Source: Herbiconiux solani NBRC 106740
Lineage (GTDB): Bacteria; Actinomycetota; Actinomycetes; Actinomycetales; Microbacteriaceae
Assembly: GCF_001571005.1 (NCBI RefSeq)
Contig: NZ_BCST01000001.1
Location: 248,001 to 312,000, forward strand
Length of the DNA: 64,000 bases
Direction: 5' to 3'
Shown: positions 31,164-42,510 of the stretch, piece by piece
Numbering within the stretch: the first letter of the stretch is position 1
Layout of the letters: every line of letters begins with the position of its first letter
Made by a program: the position numbers and the translations under genes
The notes under the pieces: model-generated
Database searches by the model: none
What the model saw: only the letters and a program-made list of their open reading frames with translations
Told to the model about the DNA's origin: nothing

Positions 31164-31784
31164 GTGTTCGTCATCGCAGTCACCGGCGGAATCGGCGCCG
31201 GCAAGTCCACGGTCGCCCGACGCCTCCGCGAGCTCGGAGCCGTCGTGGCCGACGCCGACCAGCTCGCCCGTGAGGCCGTCGAACCCGGCACGCCGGGCCT
31301 CGCCGCGATCGCCGAGCGCTTCGGCCCCTCGGTCATCGCCGCCGACGGCAGCCTCGACCGCCCCGCCCTCGGGGCCGTCGTCTTCGCCGACGAAGCTGCC
31401 CGGCGCGATCTGAACGCGATCACGCATCCGGCCGTCCACGACCTGACGGTGCAGCGCATCCGCGAGGCCGGCGAGGCGGATGCGCACGCCGTGTTCGTCT
31501 ACGACGTCCCGCTGCTCGTCGAGTCGGGCGGGCGCCGAGGCGGCCTGTTCGAGTACGTGATCGTGGTCGAGGCGCCCGAAGAACAGCGGCTCGAGCGTCT
31601 GATGACCCTGCGCGGCATGTCCCGCGAGGAGGCCGAACGGCGGATCGCCTCCCAGGCGACGGACGAGGAGCGCCGCGCCCTGGCCGACGTCGTCATCGAC
31701 GCGAGCGGCACGGTCGAGGAGACCATCCGGCAGACCGACGCGGTCTGGCCGACGCTGGTCGAGCAGGCGATCGCATCCCGATGA
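31164..31784 (+). CDS. coaE: Dephospho-CoA kinase
   Basis: Last step of coenzyme A synthesis: ATP-dependent 3' phosphorylation of dephospho-CoA. 206 residues, a single kinase domain; some actinobacterial CoaE proteins carry an extra UPF0157 (GrpB-like) domain, absent here. The P-loop GGIGAGKST is at about residues 7-15. [13 protein letters not shown] (substrate binding) and the lid region [14 protein letters not shown] follow. Adjacent to rpsA as in other actinobacteria. The stop overlaps pxpA by ATGA, so CoA synthesis is co-expressed with the 5-oxoprolinase genes. Confidence 0.94.
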   Translation: MFVIAVTGGIGAGKSTVARRLRELGAVVADADQLAREAVEPGTPGLAAIAERFGPSVIAADGSLDRPALGAVVFADEAARRDLNAITHPAVHDLTVQRIREAGEADAHAVFVYDVPLLVESGGRRGGLFEYVIVVEAPEEQRLERLMTLRGMSREEAERRIASQATDEERRALADVVIDASGTVEETIRQTDAVWPTLVEQAIASR

Positions 31785-32545
31785 CCGCCATCGACCTCAA
31801 CGCCGACCTCGGCGAGTCCTACGGCGCCTGGACGCTCGGCGACGACCGCGCCCTGCTCGAGGTGGTGTCGAGCGCGAACGTGGCGTGCGGGTTCCACGCC
31901 GGCGACCCCAGCATCCTGCTCGAGACCGCGCGGCAGGCGACGGCGCACCGCGTGGCGATCGGCGCCCAGGTCTCCTACCCCGATCTGCGCGGCTTCGGCC
32001 GGCGCGATCTCGACCTTCCCGCCGACGACCTGATGGCCGACGTGGTCTACCAGCTCGGCGCTCTGCAGGGCATCGCGACCGCGGCGGGTACCCGGGTCGG
32101 CTACGTGAAGCCGCACGGCGCGCTCTACAACCGGATCGTGCACGACGAGCACCAGGCGGCCGCGGTCGTCGCCGCGGTCGTCGCCGTGGATCCGGCGCTC
32201 GCGCTCGTGGGGCTGCCCGACTCCGAGGTGGGGCGGATCGCCGAGGCGGAGGGGCTGCGCTTCGTGCCCGAGGCCTTCGCCGACCGCGCCTACCGCCCCG
32301 ACGGCACCCTGGTGTCGCGCCGCGAACCAGGCGCCGTGCTCCACGACCCCGCCGAGATCGCCGAGCGGATGCGCCGCCTGGCGACCGAGGGCGTCGTCAC
32401 CGCGATCGACGGCAGCGAGCTGGCCCTCTCGGCCGAGACGATCTGCGTGCACGGCGACACCCCGGGCGCGGTCGGCATCGCGCGAGCGGTGCGGGCGACG
32501 CTCGAGGCGGCAGGACTCACGATCACCCCGTTCTCGGGTCGTTGA
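31781..32545 (+). CDS. pxpA: 5-oxoprolinase subunit A (LamB/YcsF family)
   Basis: With PxpB and PxpC forms the widespread bacterial ATP-dependent 5-oxoprolinase that opens pyroglutamate, a damage product of glutamine, to glutamate. 254 residues, full length. It begins [14 protein letters not shown] and contains the strongly conserved [13 protein letters not shown] (about 36-48), [15 protein letters not shown] and VKPHGALYN motifs, with [10 protein letters not shown] near the end. Overlaps coaE by ATGA; pxpB follows after 22 bases. Confidence 0.95.
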   Translation: MTAIDLNADLGESYGAWTLGDDRALLEVVSSANVACGFHAGDPSILLETARQATAHRVAIGAQVSYPDLRGFGRRDLDLPADDLMADVVYQLGALQGIATAAGTRVGYVKPHGALYNRIVHDEHQAAAVVAAVVAVDPALALVGLPDSEVGRIAEAEGLRFVPEAFADRAYRPDGTLVSRREPGAVLHDPAEIAERMRRLATEGVVTAIDGSELALSAETICVHGDTPGAVGIARAVRATLEAAGLTITPFSGR

Positions 32546-32567
32546 GCCTGGGCCCGGGAGCGACGCG

Positions 32568-33281
32568 GTGGGGGCCGAGTGGGGATCGCCGACGTCGGGC
32601 ACGGTGCCGGCGGCCGACCTTGAGCTCCGCCTGCTGCCGATGGGGGAGTCGGCACTGCTGATCGAGCTGACGGATGCGCGCCGGGTCGTTCCGCTGTACG
32701 CGCGGCTCCGAGCGGCCGCGCCCGCGTGGGTGATGGAGCTCGTGCCCGCCGCGAAGACGATCCTGGTGGTGTTCGACGCCAGGCGGGTGGGCCGCGCGGC
32801 GGTGGGGCACTGGGTCGTCGACCAAGCCGCTCGGGATGCGCCGGCTGCGCCGATCGCGGACGCGGATCCGGTGACGGTCGAGCTGGCGCTGCGATACAAC
32901 GGGCCCGACCTCGACGAGGTGGCCTCGTCGACCGGGCTCGGCGTCGAGGAGGTCATCCGGGCGCACACCGCGGCCGTCTGGGTCTCGGCGTTCATCGGCT
33001 TCGCGCCCGGATTCGCCTACCTCGAGCCCGAGGACGTGCTCGGCGGAAGCGGGGCTCGGGACGTGCCTCGGCTCGACGTCCCTCGCCGTGCGGTACCCCG
33101 CACCGCCGTCCCGGCCGGATCGGTCGCCCTCGCTGCCGGGTACTGCGGCATCTACCCCCGGGAGTCGCCCGGCGGCTGGCAGCTCATCGGGAGCACGGAG
33201 GCGGTGCTCTGGGATCCGTCCCGCGCGCATCCGGCCCTCCTCGCCCCCGGCACCCGCGTGAGGTTCGTCCGTGACGAATGA
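32568..33281 (+). CDS. pxpB: 5-oxoprolinase subunit B
   Basis: 237 residues, KipI-like fold. Conserved blocks LRLLPMGESALLIEL (about 20-34), GFAPGFAYL (about 144-152) and the Pro/Val run leading into VPAGSVALAAGYCGIYPRESPGGWQLIG are all present. The GTG at 32568 has GGGAG seven bases upstream. Overlaps pxpC by 11 bases. KipI/KipA names come from Bacillus sporulation work; here the ABC gene set favours the 5-oxoprolinase role. Confidence 0.93.
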   Translation: MGAEWGSPTSGTVPAADLELRLLPMGESALLIELTDARRVVPLYARLRAAAPAWVMELVPAAKTILVVFDARRVGRAAVGHWVVDQAARDAPAAPIADADPVTVELALRYNGPDLDEVASSTGLGVEEVIRAHTAAVWVSAFIGFAPGFAYLEPEDVLGGSGARDVPRLDVPRRAVPRTAVPAGSVALAAGYCGIYPRESPGGWQLIGSTEAVLWDPSRAHPALLAPGTRVRFVRDE

Positions 33282-34230
33282 GTCCGTGATGAGTGGGCAG
33301 GAGAGGCGGGATGCCCCGGCACTCCCGATCTCCCCGGCACTCTGGATCGAGGCGACCGGGCCGCTCGCCCTGCTGCAGGATGCCGGCCGCCCCGGCTCGG
33401 CGCAGCTCGGCGTGCCCGCATCCGGAGCCGCCGACCGAAGCGCTTACGCAGCAGCCAACCGCCTGGTGGGCAACCGTGCGGGCGCCGCCTGCATCGAGAC
33501 GGTCTTCGGCGGCCTGGTCGTCCGGGCCCTCCGCGCGGTGTTCGTCGCGGTGGCCGGGCCGCCCGCCGAACTCGTCGTGACCGGGGCCGACGGGAGGACG
33601 CGGGTCGTGCATCCGGTGGGCTACTCGTTCCTGCTCGACGCCGGCGAGACCGTGACCGTCGGCGTGCCCGAGCGGGGGCTCCGGCACTACCTCGCCATGC
33701 GCGGAGGGATCGAGGCCGAGCGCGTGCTGGGCTCGCGAGCGAGCGACGTGCTGAGCGGTCTGGGTCCGGTGCCACTCGAGGCGGGCGCGGTGCTCGCGAC
33801 CGCGGGGGAGCAGGAGGGGTGGCCGGCGGCCGATCACCTCGTGCCGGCACCGGTCAGGTCCGAGGCGGACGGACCAATCGTGCTGGATGTCAGTGCGGGA
33901 CCGCGGGCCGACTGGTTCGGCGAACCGGGGTTGCGTTCCCTGCGCGACACGATCTGGACCGTGAGCCCCGAGTCCAACCGCGTCGGCGTCAGGCTGACGG
34001 GAGAGCACCCGATCGTCCGGCTGCCCGGACGCCGCGACGACGAGCTCCCCTCGGAGGGGATGGTGGCGGGTGCCGTCCAGGTGCCGCCGAGCGGGTTTCC
34101 GGTGCTGTTCCTCCGCGACCATCCGGTGACCGGGGGCTACCCCGTGATCGCGGTGCTCACCGAGGCGTCGGTCGACGCGCTCGCCCAGCTGCGGCCGGGG
34201 GAGCCGGTCAGGATGCGCATCCGGCTCTAG
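33271..34230 (+). CDS. pxpC: 5-oxoprolinase subunit C (KipA family)
   Basis: 319 residues, biotin-dependent-carboxyltransferase-like fold of the KipA family. Motifs: LQDAGRPGSAQLGVPASGAAD near the N-terminus, NRLVGN, and the C-terminal WTVSPESNRVGVRLTG and GFPVLFLRDHPVTGGYPVIAVL. The GTG at 33271 overlaps the pxpB end; an ATG six codons later is an alternative start. Convergent with pfkA: both stop codons are read from the same CTAG palindrome at 34227-34230. Confidence 0.93.
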   Translation: MTNESVMSGQERRDAPALPISPALWIEATGPLALLQDAGRPGSAQLGVPASGAADRSAYAAANRLVGNRAGAACIETVFGGLVVRALRAVFVAVAGPPAELVVTGADGRTRVVHPVGYSFLLDAGETVTVGVPERGLRHYLAMRGGIEAERVLGSRASDVLSGLGPVPLEAGAVLATAGEQEGWPAADHLVPAPVRSEADGPIVLDVSAGPRADWFGEPGLRSLRDTIWTVSPESNRVGVRLTGEHPIVRLPGRRDDELPSEGMVAGAVQVPPSGFPVLFLRDHPVTGGYPVIAVLTEASVDALAQLRPGEPVRMRIRL

Positions 34231-35252
34231 CCGAAGAGCATCGCCGCTTCCTCGTAGCGGTGCTGCGGCACGGTCTTGAGCTTGCCGAGCGCGTCGCCGA
34301 AGTTGACCGTGACGATGTCGGTGCCGCGGAGCGCGACCATCTCGCCCCAGGCGTTCTCCTCGACGATGTCCGAGGCCGCCATCCCGAGCCGGGTCGCGAG
34401 CACGCGGTCGTAGGCCGTCGGCACGCCGCCGCGCTGGATGTGGCCGAGCGTGGTGGCGCGGGTCTCGATGCCCGTGAGCTCCTCGATCATCGGGGCGAGC
34501 CGCTCACCGATGCCGCCGAGGCGGGGGCGGCCGAAGGCGTCGAGTCCGCGCTCGGAGTGGGCGTCGTCGGCGTGGTCGGGCGTGAAGCCCTCGGCCACGA
34601 CCACCAGCGGTGCGCGACCGCGACCGGCGGCGCTCCGCACCCACTCGGCGACCTGCTCCATGCTGGTCTTCTGCTCCGGGATGAGGATGGCGTGCGCCCC
34701 CGCGGCCATGCCGGAGTGCAGCGCGATCCAGCCCACGTGGCGGCCCATCACCTCGGCGACCATGCAGCGGCTGTGCGAGTCGCCCGTGGTGCGGAGCCGG
34801 TCCATCGCCTCGGTCGCGATCTCGACGGCGGTGTCGAAGCCGAAGGTGTAGTCGGTGGCGTCGAGGTCGTTGTCGACGGTCTTGGGCACGCCCACGATCT
34901 TGAGCCCGGCATCCGTCAGCCGCTTCGCCGCGGCCAGGGTGCCTTCGCCGCCGATCGCCATGATGGCGTCGATGCCGAGGTCGTCGAGGGTCTGCTGGAT
35001 GCGCTCGGGGCCGCCGTTGCCCTCGAAGGGGTTCGTGCGGGAGGTGCCGAGGATGGTGCCGCCCTGCTTGGCGATGCCGCGCACGTCGCTGCGCTCGAGG
35101 GGGCGGATGTCGCCGGCGACGACACCGCGCCAGCCGTCCTTGAAACCGACGAACTCCTGGCCGTGGATCTCCGTGCCCTTCAGCACGGCGCCGCGGATGA
35201 CGGCGTTCAGGCCGGGGCAGTCGCCGCCGGAGGTGAGGATTCCGATTCTCAT
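34227..35252 (-). CDS. pfkA: 6-phosphofructokinase (ATP-type, group III)
   Basis: Phosphorylates fructose 6-phosphate to the 1,6-bisphosphate in glycolysis. 341 residues. SGGDCPGLNAVIRG starts the protein; GGEGT is at 101-105 and PKTVDNDLD at 123-131. G104 rather than D at the donor-specificity position and K124 argue for ATP instead of pyrophosphate as donor, following the rule worked out in actinomycete enzymes. The ATG at 35252 begins MRIGILTSG. The frame remains open far upstream as a GC-rich antisense artefact. Divergent from uvrB and convergent with pxpC. Confidence 0.95.
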   Translation of the reverse strand: MRIGILTSGGDCPGLNAVIRGAVLKGTEIHGQEFVGFKDGWRGVVAGDIRPLERSDVRGIAKQGGTILGTSRTNPFEGNGGPERIQQTLDDLGIDAIMAIGGEGTLAAAKRLTDAGLKIVGVPKTVDNDLDATDYTFGFDTAVEIATEAMDRLRTTGDSHSRCMVAEVMGRHVGWIALHSGMAAGAHAILIPEQKTSMEQVAEWVRSAAGRGRAPLVVVAEGFTPDHADDAHSERGLDAFGRPRLGGIGERLAPMIEELTGIETRATTLGHIQRGGVPTAYDRVLATRLGMAASDIVEENAWGEMVALRGTDIVTVNFGDALGKLKTVPQHRYEEAAMLFG

Positions 35253-35326
35253 GATGCCTGCCTCGATGTGGTGGTGGTGAGGTGAGGGACGCTCGGCATG
35301 ACGCTCTGAGCGAGCACCGGCCCGGG

Positions 35327-35348
35327 TGTCGGTGGCTCTCCCTAAACT
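35327..35348 (+). promoter_or_regulatory. DNA-damage (PafBC/RecA-NDp) promoter of uvrB
   Basis: TGTCGGTG (35327-35334), 8 bases, TAAACT (35343-35348), six bases, ATG. Matches the TGTCRGTG-N8-TAnnnT consensus of the LexA-independent damage response. Confidence 0.7.
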
Positions 35349-35354
35349 TATTGC

Positions 35355-37424
35355 ATGGAACCCACCCGCTCTGTCCACCCCTTCGAGGTCGTCAGCGAAT
35401 ACACCCCGAGTGGCGACCAGCCCGCCGCGATCGCCGAGCTGGCGGGCCGCATCAACGCCGGTGAGACGGATGTCGTGCTGCTCGGTGCGACCGGTACGGG
35501 TAAGTCGGCCACCACGGCGTGGCTGATCGAGCAGGTGCAGCGTCCCACCCTGGTCCTCGCGCACAACAAGACCCTGGCCGCCCAGCTGGCGAACGAGTTC
35601 CGCGAGCTGATGCCCAACAACGCGGTCGAGTACTTCGTCTCGTACTACGACTACTACCAGCCCGAGGCCTACGTGCCGCAGACCGACACCTTCATCGAGA
35701 AGGACTCGTCGGTCAACGCCGAGGTCGAGCGTCTCCGGCACTCCACCACGAACTCGCTGCTCAGCCGGCGCGACGTCGTCGTGGTCTCCACCGTCTCCTG
35801 CATCTACGGCCTGGGTACGCCCGAGCAGTACCTCAACGCGATGATGGCGCTGCAGGTCGGTCAGCACATCGACCGCGACTGGCTGATCCGGCGCTTCGTG
35901 TCGATGCAGTACCAACGCAACGACGTCGACTTCTCGCGCGGCAACTTCCGGGTGCGCGGCGACACCATCGAGATCATCCCGATGTACGAAGAGCTGGCCA
36001 TCCGCATCGAGATGTTCGGCGACGAGATCGAGGGGCTCTACAGCCTGCATCCGCTCACCGGCGACATCGTGAAGAAGCTCGACAGCGTCTCGGTGTTCCC
36101 CGGTTCGCACTACGTGGCCGACACGAACGTGATGCACCGCGCGATCGAGACCATCCAGACCGAGCTGCACGACCGGCTGACCGAGCTCGAGCGCGAGGGC
36201 AAGCTCCTCGAGGCCCAGCGGTTGCGGATGCGGACGACCTTCGACCTCGAGATGATGCAGCAGATCGGCTTCTGCTCGGGTATCGAGAACTACTCGCGAC
36301 ACATCGACGCCCGTGCGCCCGGCGAGGCACCGCACTGCCTGCTCGACTACTTCCCGGACGACTTCCTCGTCGTGATCGACGAGTCGCACGTCACCGTTCC
36401 GCAGATCGGCGCGATGTACGAGGGCGACTCGTCTCGCAAGCGCACGCTCGTCGACCACGGGTTCCGGCTGCCGAGCGCGCTCGACAACCGGCCGTTGAAG
36501 TGGAACGAGTTCAAGGAGCGGGTCGGCCAGACGGTCTACCTCTCGGCGACCCCCGGTCGCTACGAGATGGGCATCGCCGACGGCGTGGTCGAGCAGATCA
36601 TCCGCCCGACCGGCCTGATCGACCCGGCGCTGATCGTGAAGCCCTCGAAGGGCCAGATCGACGACCTGCTGGAAGAGATCCGCATCCGCGCCGACCGTGA
36701 CGAGCGCGTGCTCGTCACGACCCTGACCAAGAAGATGGCCGAAGAGCTCACCGACTTCCTCACGGAGGCCGGGGTGCGGGTGCGCTACCTGCACTCGGAT
36801 GTCGACACGCTGCGACGGGTCGAGCTCCTGACCGAGCTGCGCGCCGGCGTCTACGACGTGCTGGTCGGCATCAACCTGCTGCGAGAAGGCCTCGACCTGC
36901 CGGAGGTCTCGCTGGTGGCGATCCTCGACGCCGACAAGGAGGGCTTCCTCCGGTCGTCGACCTCGCTCATCCAGACCATCGGCCGTGCCGCTAGAAATGT
37001 CTCGGGCGAGGTGCACATGTACGCCGACAAGATGACCGACTCGATGCGTCTGGCGATCGACGAGACCGACCGGCGCCGCGAGAAGCAGGTGGCGTACAAC
37101 ACGCTTCACGGCATCGACCCGCAGCCGCTCCGCAAGAAGATCGCCGACATCACCGAGGCCCTGGCCCGGGAGGGTGCCGACACGGCCGACCTGCTGCGCG
37201 AGCGCTCCGGCCGGGGCAAGAAGAGCCCGACCCCGAACCTCCGCCGCGAGGGCATCGCCGCTCAGGGCGCGAACGACCTCGAGTCGATCATCGCCGACTT
37301 GAACGGGCAGATGCTGGAGGCCGCCGCCGAGCTCAAGTTCGAGCTGGCCGGGCGCCTGCGCGACGAGGTCTCCGAGCTCAAGCGCGAACTCCGCCAGATG
37401 GAGAAGGCCGGCCACATCAGCTAG
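35355..37424 (+). CDS. uvrB: Excinuclease ABC subunit B
   Basis: Damage-verifying helicase-like subunit of nucleotide excision repair. 689 residues. Walker [13 protein letters not shown] (about 36-47), the DNA-gripping beta-hairpin [12 protein letters not shown] (about 97-108), the DEAD-like VVIDESHVT, and the SAT motif YLSATPG are present. The C-terminal UVR domain (about 640-680) binds Uvr[17 protein letters not shown] is a normal start, predicted leaderless. Convergent with the small membrane gene, sharing a CTAG stop palindrome at 37421-37424. Confidence 0.97.
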   Translation: MEPTRSVHPFEVVSEYTPSGDQPAAIAELAGRINAGETDVVLLGATGTGKSATTAWLIEQVQRPTLVLAHNKTLAAQLANEFRELMPNNAVEYFVSYYDYYQPEAYVPQTDTFIEKDSSVNAEVERLRHSTTNSLLSRRDVVVVSTVSCIYGLGTPEQYLNAMMALQVGQHIDRDWLIRRFVSMQYQRNDVDFSRGNFRVRGDTIEIIPMYEELAIRIEMFGDEIEGLYSLHPLTGDIVKKLDSVSVFPGSHYVADTNVMHRAIETIQTELHDRLTELEREGKLLEAQRLRMRTTFDLEMMQQIGFCSGIENYSRHIDARAPGEAPHCLLDYFPDDFLVVIDESHVTVPQIGAMYEGDSSRKRTLVDHGFRLPSALDNRPLKWNEFKERVGQTVYLSATPGRYEMGIADGVVEQIIRPTGLIDPALIVKPSKGQIDDLLEEIRIRADRDERVLVTTLTKKMAEELTDFLTEAGVRVRYLHSDVDTLRRVELLTELRAGVYDVLVGINLLREGLDLPEVSLVAILDADKEGFLRSSTSLIQTIGRAARNVSGEVHMYADKMTDSMRLAIDETDRRREKQVAYNTLHGIDPQPLRKKIADITEALAREGADTADLLRERSGRGKKSPTPNLRREGIAAQGANDLESIIADLNGQMLEAAAELKFELAGRLRDEVSELKRELRQMEKAGHIS

Positions 37425-37786
37425 GCCCAGGCGTTGCCGAGCAGCGGTGCCATCAGGAAGCCGAACGCGACCAGGTCGAACAGGGCGAGCGCCCCGCCGA
37501 TCACCGCTACAGGCACCGGCCGGCCCGTCCGGTCTACGCGGGTCGCGGCGATGACGCCGGAGACCGCCGCGAGGGTGCCGAGGAGCGCGCCTGCCGGCGC
37601 GAACAGCGGGGCGAGCCAGAGGGAGACGACGAGGGGCCATTCGAGCGGAGAGAACATCCATCCGACGCCCCCACCGACGCCGGAGGTCGTCGCGACGACC
37701 GCCACGACGACGACGATGCTCAAACCGGTCGTCGCCGCTGCCGACCCGACAGACACGATCAGGAGGACAGGCGGGCGGACGGGCAT
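37421..37786 (-). CDS. Small hydrophobic membrane protein, unknown
   Basis: 121 residues with about four hydrophobic segments (near 8-30, 50-65, 66-82 and 93-115), short polar loops and no recognised family. Predicted integral membrane protein. The ATG at 37786 is preceded by CAGAAT and exactly six bases, the leaderless layout of its neighbours. Its end is locked to the uvrB stop. The codon pattern is normal for the region, and the hydrophobic segments are uninterrupted, supporting a real gene. Confidence 0.65.
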   Translation of the reverse strand: MPVRPPVLLIVSVGSAAATTGLSIVVVVAVVATTSGVGGGVGWMFSPLEWPLVVSLWLAPLFAPAGALLGTLAAVSGVIAATRVDRTGRPVPVAVIGGALALFDLVAFGFLMAPLLGNAWA

Positions 37787-37792
37787 ACTGAG

Positions 37793-37798
37793 ATTCTG
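37793..37798 (-). promoter_or_regulatory. Leaderless -10 (CAGAAT) of the small membrane gene
   Basis: On the minus strand CAGAAT, six bases, ATG. Weaker than the TAnnnT examples because the first base is C. Confidence 0.4.
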
Positions 37799-37888
37799 TC
37801 ACATATGCCCATGAGTCTCGCCAGGCGGCCGTGCAGGTCTCGGTGGGATGCCGGTGGGGATGCCGCCCAGAGCGTAATCGGGGGGCAG

Positions 37889-37910
37889 TGTCGGTGGGTC
37901 GACATAGACT
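37889..37910 (+). promoter_or_regulatory. DNA-damage (PafBC/RecA-NDp) promoter of uvrA
   Basis: TGTCGGTG (37889-37896), 8 bases, TAGACT (37905-37910), six bases, GTG. Identical octamer and spacing to uvrB. Confidence 0.7.
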
Positions 37911-37916
37911 TTCGAG

Positions 37917-40853
<2,937 letters not shown>

Positions 40854-40911
40854 CCACGAGCCTGCGGTCACCGCGGCGGGGGCGCCGCTGACACTGCCGC
40901 TGCCACGAACG

Positions 40912-40949
40912 ACGAGGTGCCCCACGGTCTTCACCGCGGGGCACCTCGT
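40912..40949. terminator. Terminator between uvrA and the convergent pRiA4b-like gene
   Basis: ACGAGGTGCCCC pairs with GGGGCACCTCGT (12 bp). Inside the loop CGGT pairs with ACCG, so the stem extends after one mismatch. Suitable for both directions. Confidence 0.75.
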
Positions 40950-40968
40950 TCGTTCAGGCCGAAACCCG

Positions 40969-42411
40969 CTACAGGATGCGGAGCGGGGCGAGCAGGCGGT
41001 CGGCCTCGGCCGCGTCCACGCCCGCCGAGGCGGCGATGCAGCGCGGCAACACGGTCTCGGTGGCCTCACCGACGCTTTCGAGTGCGACCACCACCCGGCG
41101 GGGGTTCGTGTCGCCGTAGCGGTACTCGATCTCGTCGCCGTCTGCGACGAGGAACTCGCCGATCTCGACCTCGTTCTCGTCGACGATCTCGGCTTCCTGG
41201 CCGTCGGCGTCCGATCCGAGCAACCCGACCGGCGCGTACACTGTCTCGGGCTCGTCCACCGACACGAACGAATGCTCCTCGGTGTTCGCCCAGTCGAAGC
41301 TCAACTGGATGGCGAGGTGGAGGGCCCCCAGGTCGGAATCGGCCGCGACCTGCAGTCGGCGCCACTCCTCGGGAGCGGCATCCGCGACGGTCGCGAGAAC
41401 CTCGAGCACGGTCCCCTCGGGATGCGGGTTCTCACCCTCGTCGTCGAGCAGGCCGAACTCGTCGGCCACCGCCACGATCGCGTCAGCCAGGGCGGCCCGG
41501 ATGCCGGCCGGTGCCTCGAGGCGGCCGCCCCCGGCTCCGGCGACGGGCGCGATCAGGCCGAGCCGCTCGAGCTCGGAGAGCAGGTCGTCCGTCAGCGGAC
41601 CCGCCGCGGCCGCCTGCTCCGGCGTCACCCCGGCAGCCGTGTCGAGCATCCCGAGGATCTGGGCGGTCGTCGCACCCGGCAGCAGCCCCGGCGAGACCGC
41701 GACGCAGAGTAGTCCGAGCACGCGCTCGAGCGCCAGGGCGCCGGGCACGGATGCGGGGTCGCCGGTCTCGAACACGGCGAGAACCCGCTCGGTCAGGGCG
41801 GAAGCGGGGTCTGTGGAGGATGCTGCTCCCGGAAGCGCCGCCAGCGCAGCCCGCTCCTGCCCCTCCGGCACGTCGGCCACGTCGTCGAGCGCGTCGATCA
41901 GGTACAGCAGCAGCCCCGTGCTCACGTCGTACGCGACCTCGAGATACTCGGAGCTCTCGTCGATCGCCGAATCGCTCGCGCGCCAGGTGCCGCTCTCGAC
42001 CGCGAAGTCGAGGTAGTGCTCGAGCGTCTCGATCACCTCGGGCAGCCGCGGAGCGAGGTCGCCGGAGGACTCGACCTCGGCGAGCACCCCTTCGAGCACC
42101 GAGACGACGGGCTCGTGCAGCCGGCCTCTGCTGAGCACGAACAGCGCCGAGAGCAGTGCGGTCGCCTCGGCGGCCGACGGATGCTCGTGCCCGGCCCCCG
42201 CGGAATGACCGGCGTACCAGCGCTCGAACCGGATCAGCAGCGCCGTCGTCTTCGCCCCGCCGCCCGACGCAGCTCCGCCGCCCGAACCCGAACCGCCGCG
42301 CGAGCCCGAACCCCCGCCCGGGCGCGAACCGCCGCGCGAGCCAGAGCCCGAGCCCCCGCCCGAGCGCGAACCGCCCGCGCCGCCGCCCCTGTTGTCCTTC
42401 TTCGCGCTCAT
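40969..42411 (-). CDS. pRiA4b ORF-3-like domain protein with an RGG-type low-complexity N-terminus
   Basis: 480 residues from the ATG at 42411 (MSAKKDNRG); an in-frame ATG four codons earlier is possible. Residues 8-55 are almost only Gly, Ser and Arg. A helical, acidic middle (about 60-300) matches no family I know. The C-terminal part, with WRRLQVAADSDLGALHLAIQLSFDW (written here for about residues 350-375), EEHSF, and EIEYRYGDTNPRRVVVALE, follows the plasmid pRiA4b ORF-3 domain (LHEVIQ...W...HEF...YDYGD). That domain is found in many chromosomal proteins and has no settled function. Gly/Arg-rich tails often bind RNA, but that is inference. Confidence 0.7.
   Translation of the reverse strand: MSAKKDNRGGGAGGSRSGGGSGSGSRGGSRPGGGSGSRGGSGSGGGAASGGGAKTTALLIRFERWYAGHSAGAGHEHPSAAEATALLSALFVLSRGRLHEPVVSVLEGVLAEVESSGDLAPRLPEVIETLEHYLDFAVESGTWRASDSAIDESSEYLEVAYDVSTGLLLYLIDALDDVADVPEGQERAALAALPGAASSTDPASALTERVLAVFETGDPASVPGALALERVLGLLCVAVSPGLLPGATTAQILGMLDTAAGVTPEQAAAAGPLTDDLLSELERLGLIAPVAGAGGGRLEAPAGIRAALADAIVAVADEFGLLDDEGENPHPEGTVLEVLATVADAAPEEWRRLQVAADSDLGALHLAIQLSFDWANTEEHSFVSVDEPETVYAPVGLLGSDADGQEAEIVDENEVEIGEFLVADGDEIEYRYGDTNPRRVVVALESVGEATETVLPRCIAASAGVDAAEADRLLAPLRIL
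42250..42390 (-). repeat. Gly/Ser/Arg low-complexity coding repeat
   Basis: Imperfect units coding GGSR, GSRGG and GSGSGGG recur in the 5' end of the preceding entry; the plus strand shows repeated gcgaaccgcc and gagcccgaac words. Such runs are prone to length change between strains. Confidence 0.7.
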
Positions 42412-42478
42412 CGCCCATCCCATCCTGTCGTCGGTGTCCGCTCAGCGCGCACCCGTCCACGATCGTACGGGCCCTGAG

Positions 42479-42500
42479 TGTCGGTGCCGGATGCGAGAAT
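42479..42500 (+). promoter_or_regulatory. DNA-damage (PafBC/RecA-NDp type) promoter of uvrC
   Basis: TGTCGGTG (42479-42486), 8 bases, GAGAAT (42495-42500), then ten bases to the ATG. The octamer and the 8-base spacing match uvrA and uvrB. The -10 lacks the initial TA. Confidence 0.6.
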
Positions 42501-42510
42501 TGTCTCAACC

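Noticed and set aside
35253-37916. LexA boxes upstream of uvrB or uvrA
   Set aside because: No TCGAACnnnnGTTCGA-like palindrome found there; only imuA has one.
42250-42390. CRISPR-like or tandem DNA repeat
   Set aside because: The repeats are short, imperfect and in frame, encoding Gly/Ser/Arg; there are no unique spacers of constant length.
42478-42510. Upstream GTG start for uvrC
   Set aside because: It falls inside the shared TGTCGGTG promoter motif, and the protein from ATG 42511 begins at the usual family position.
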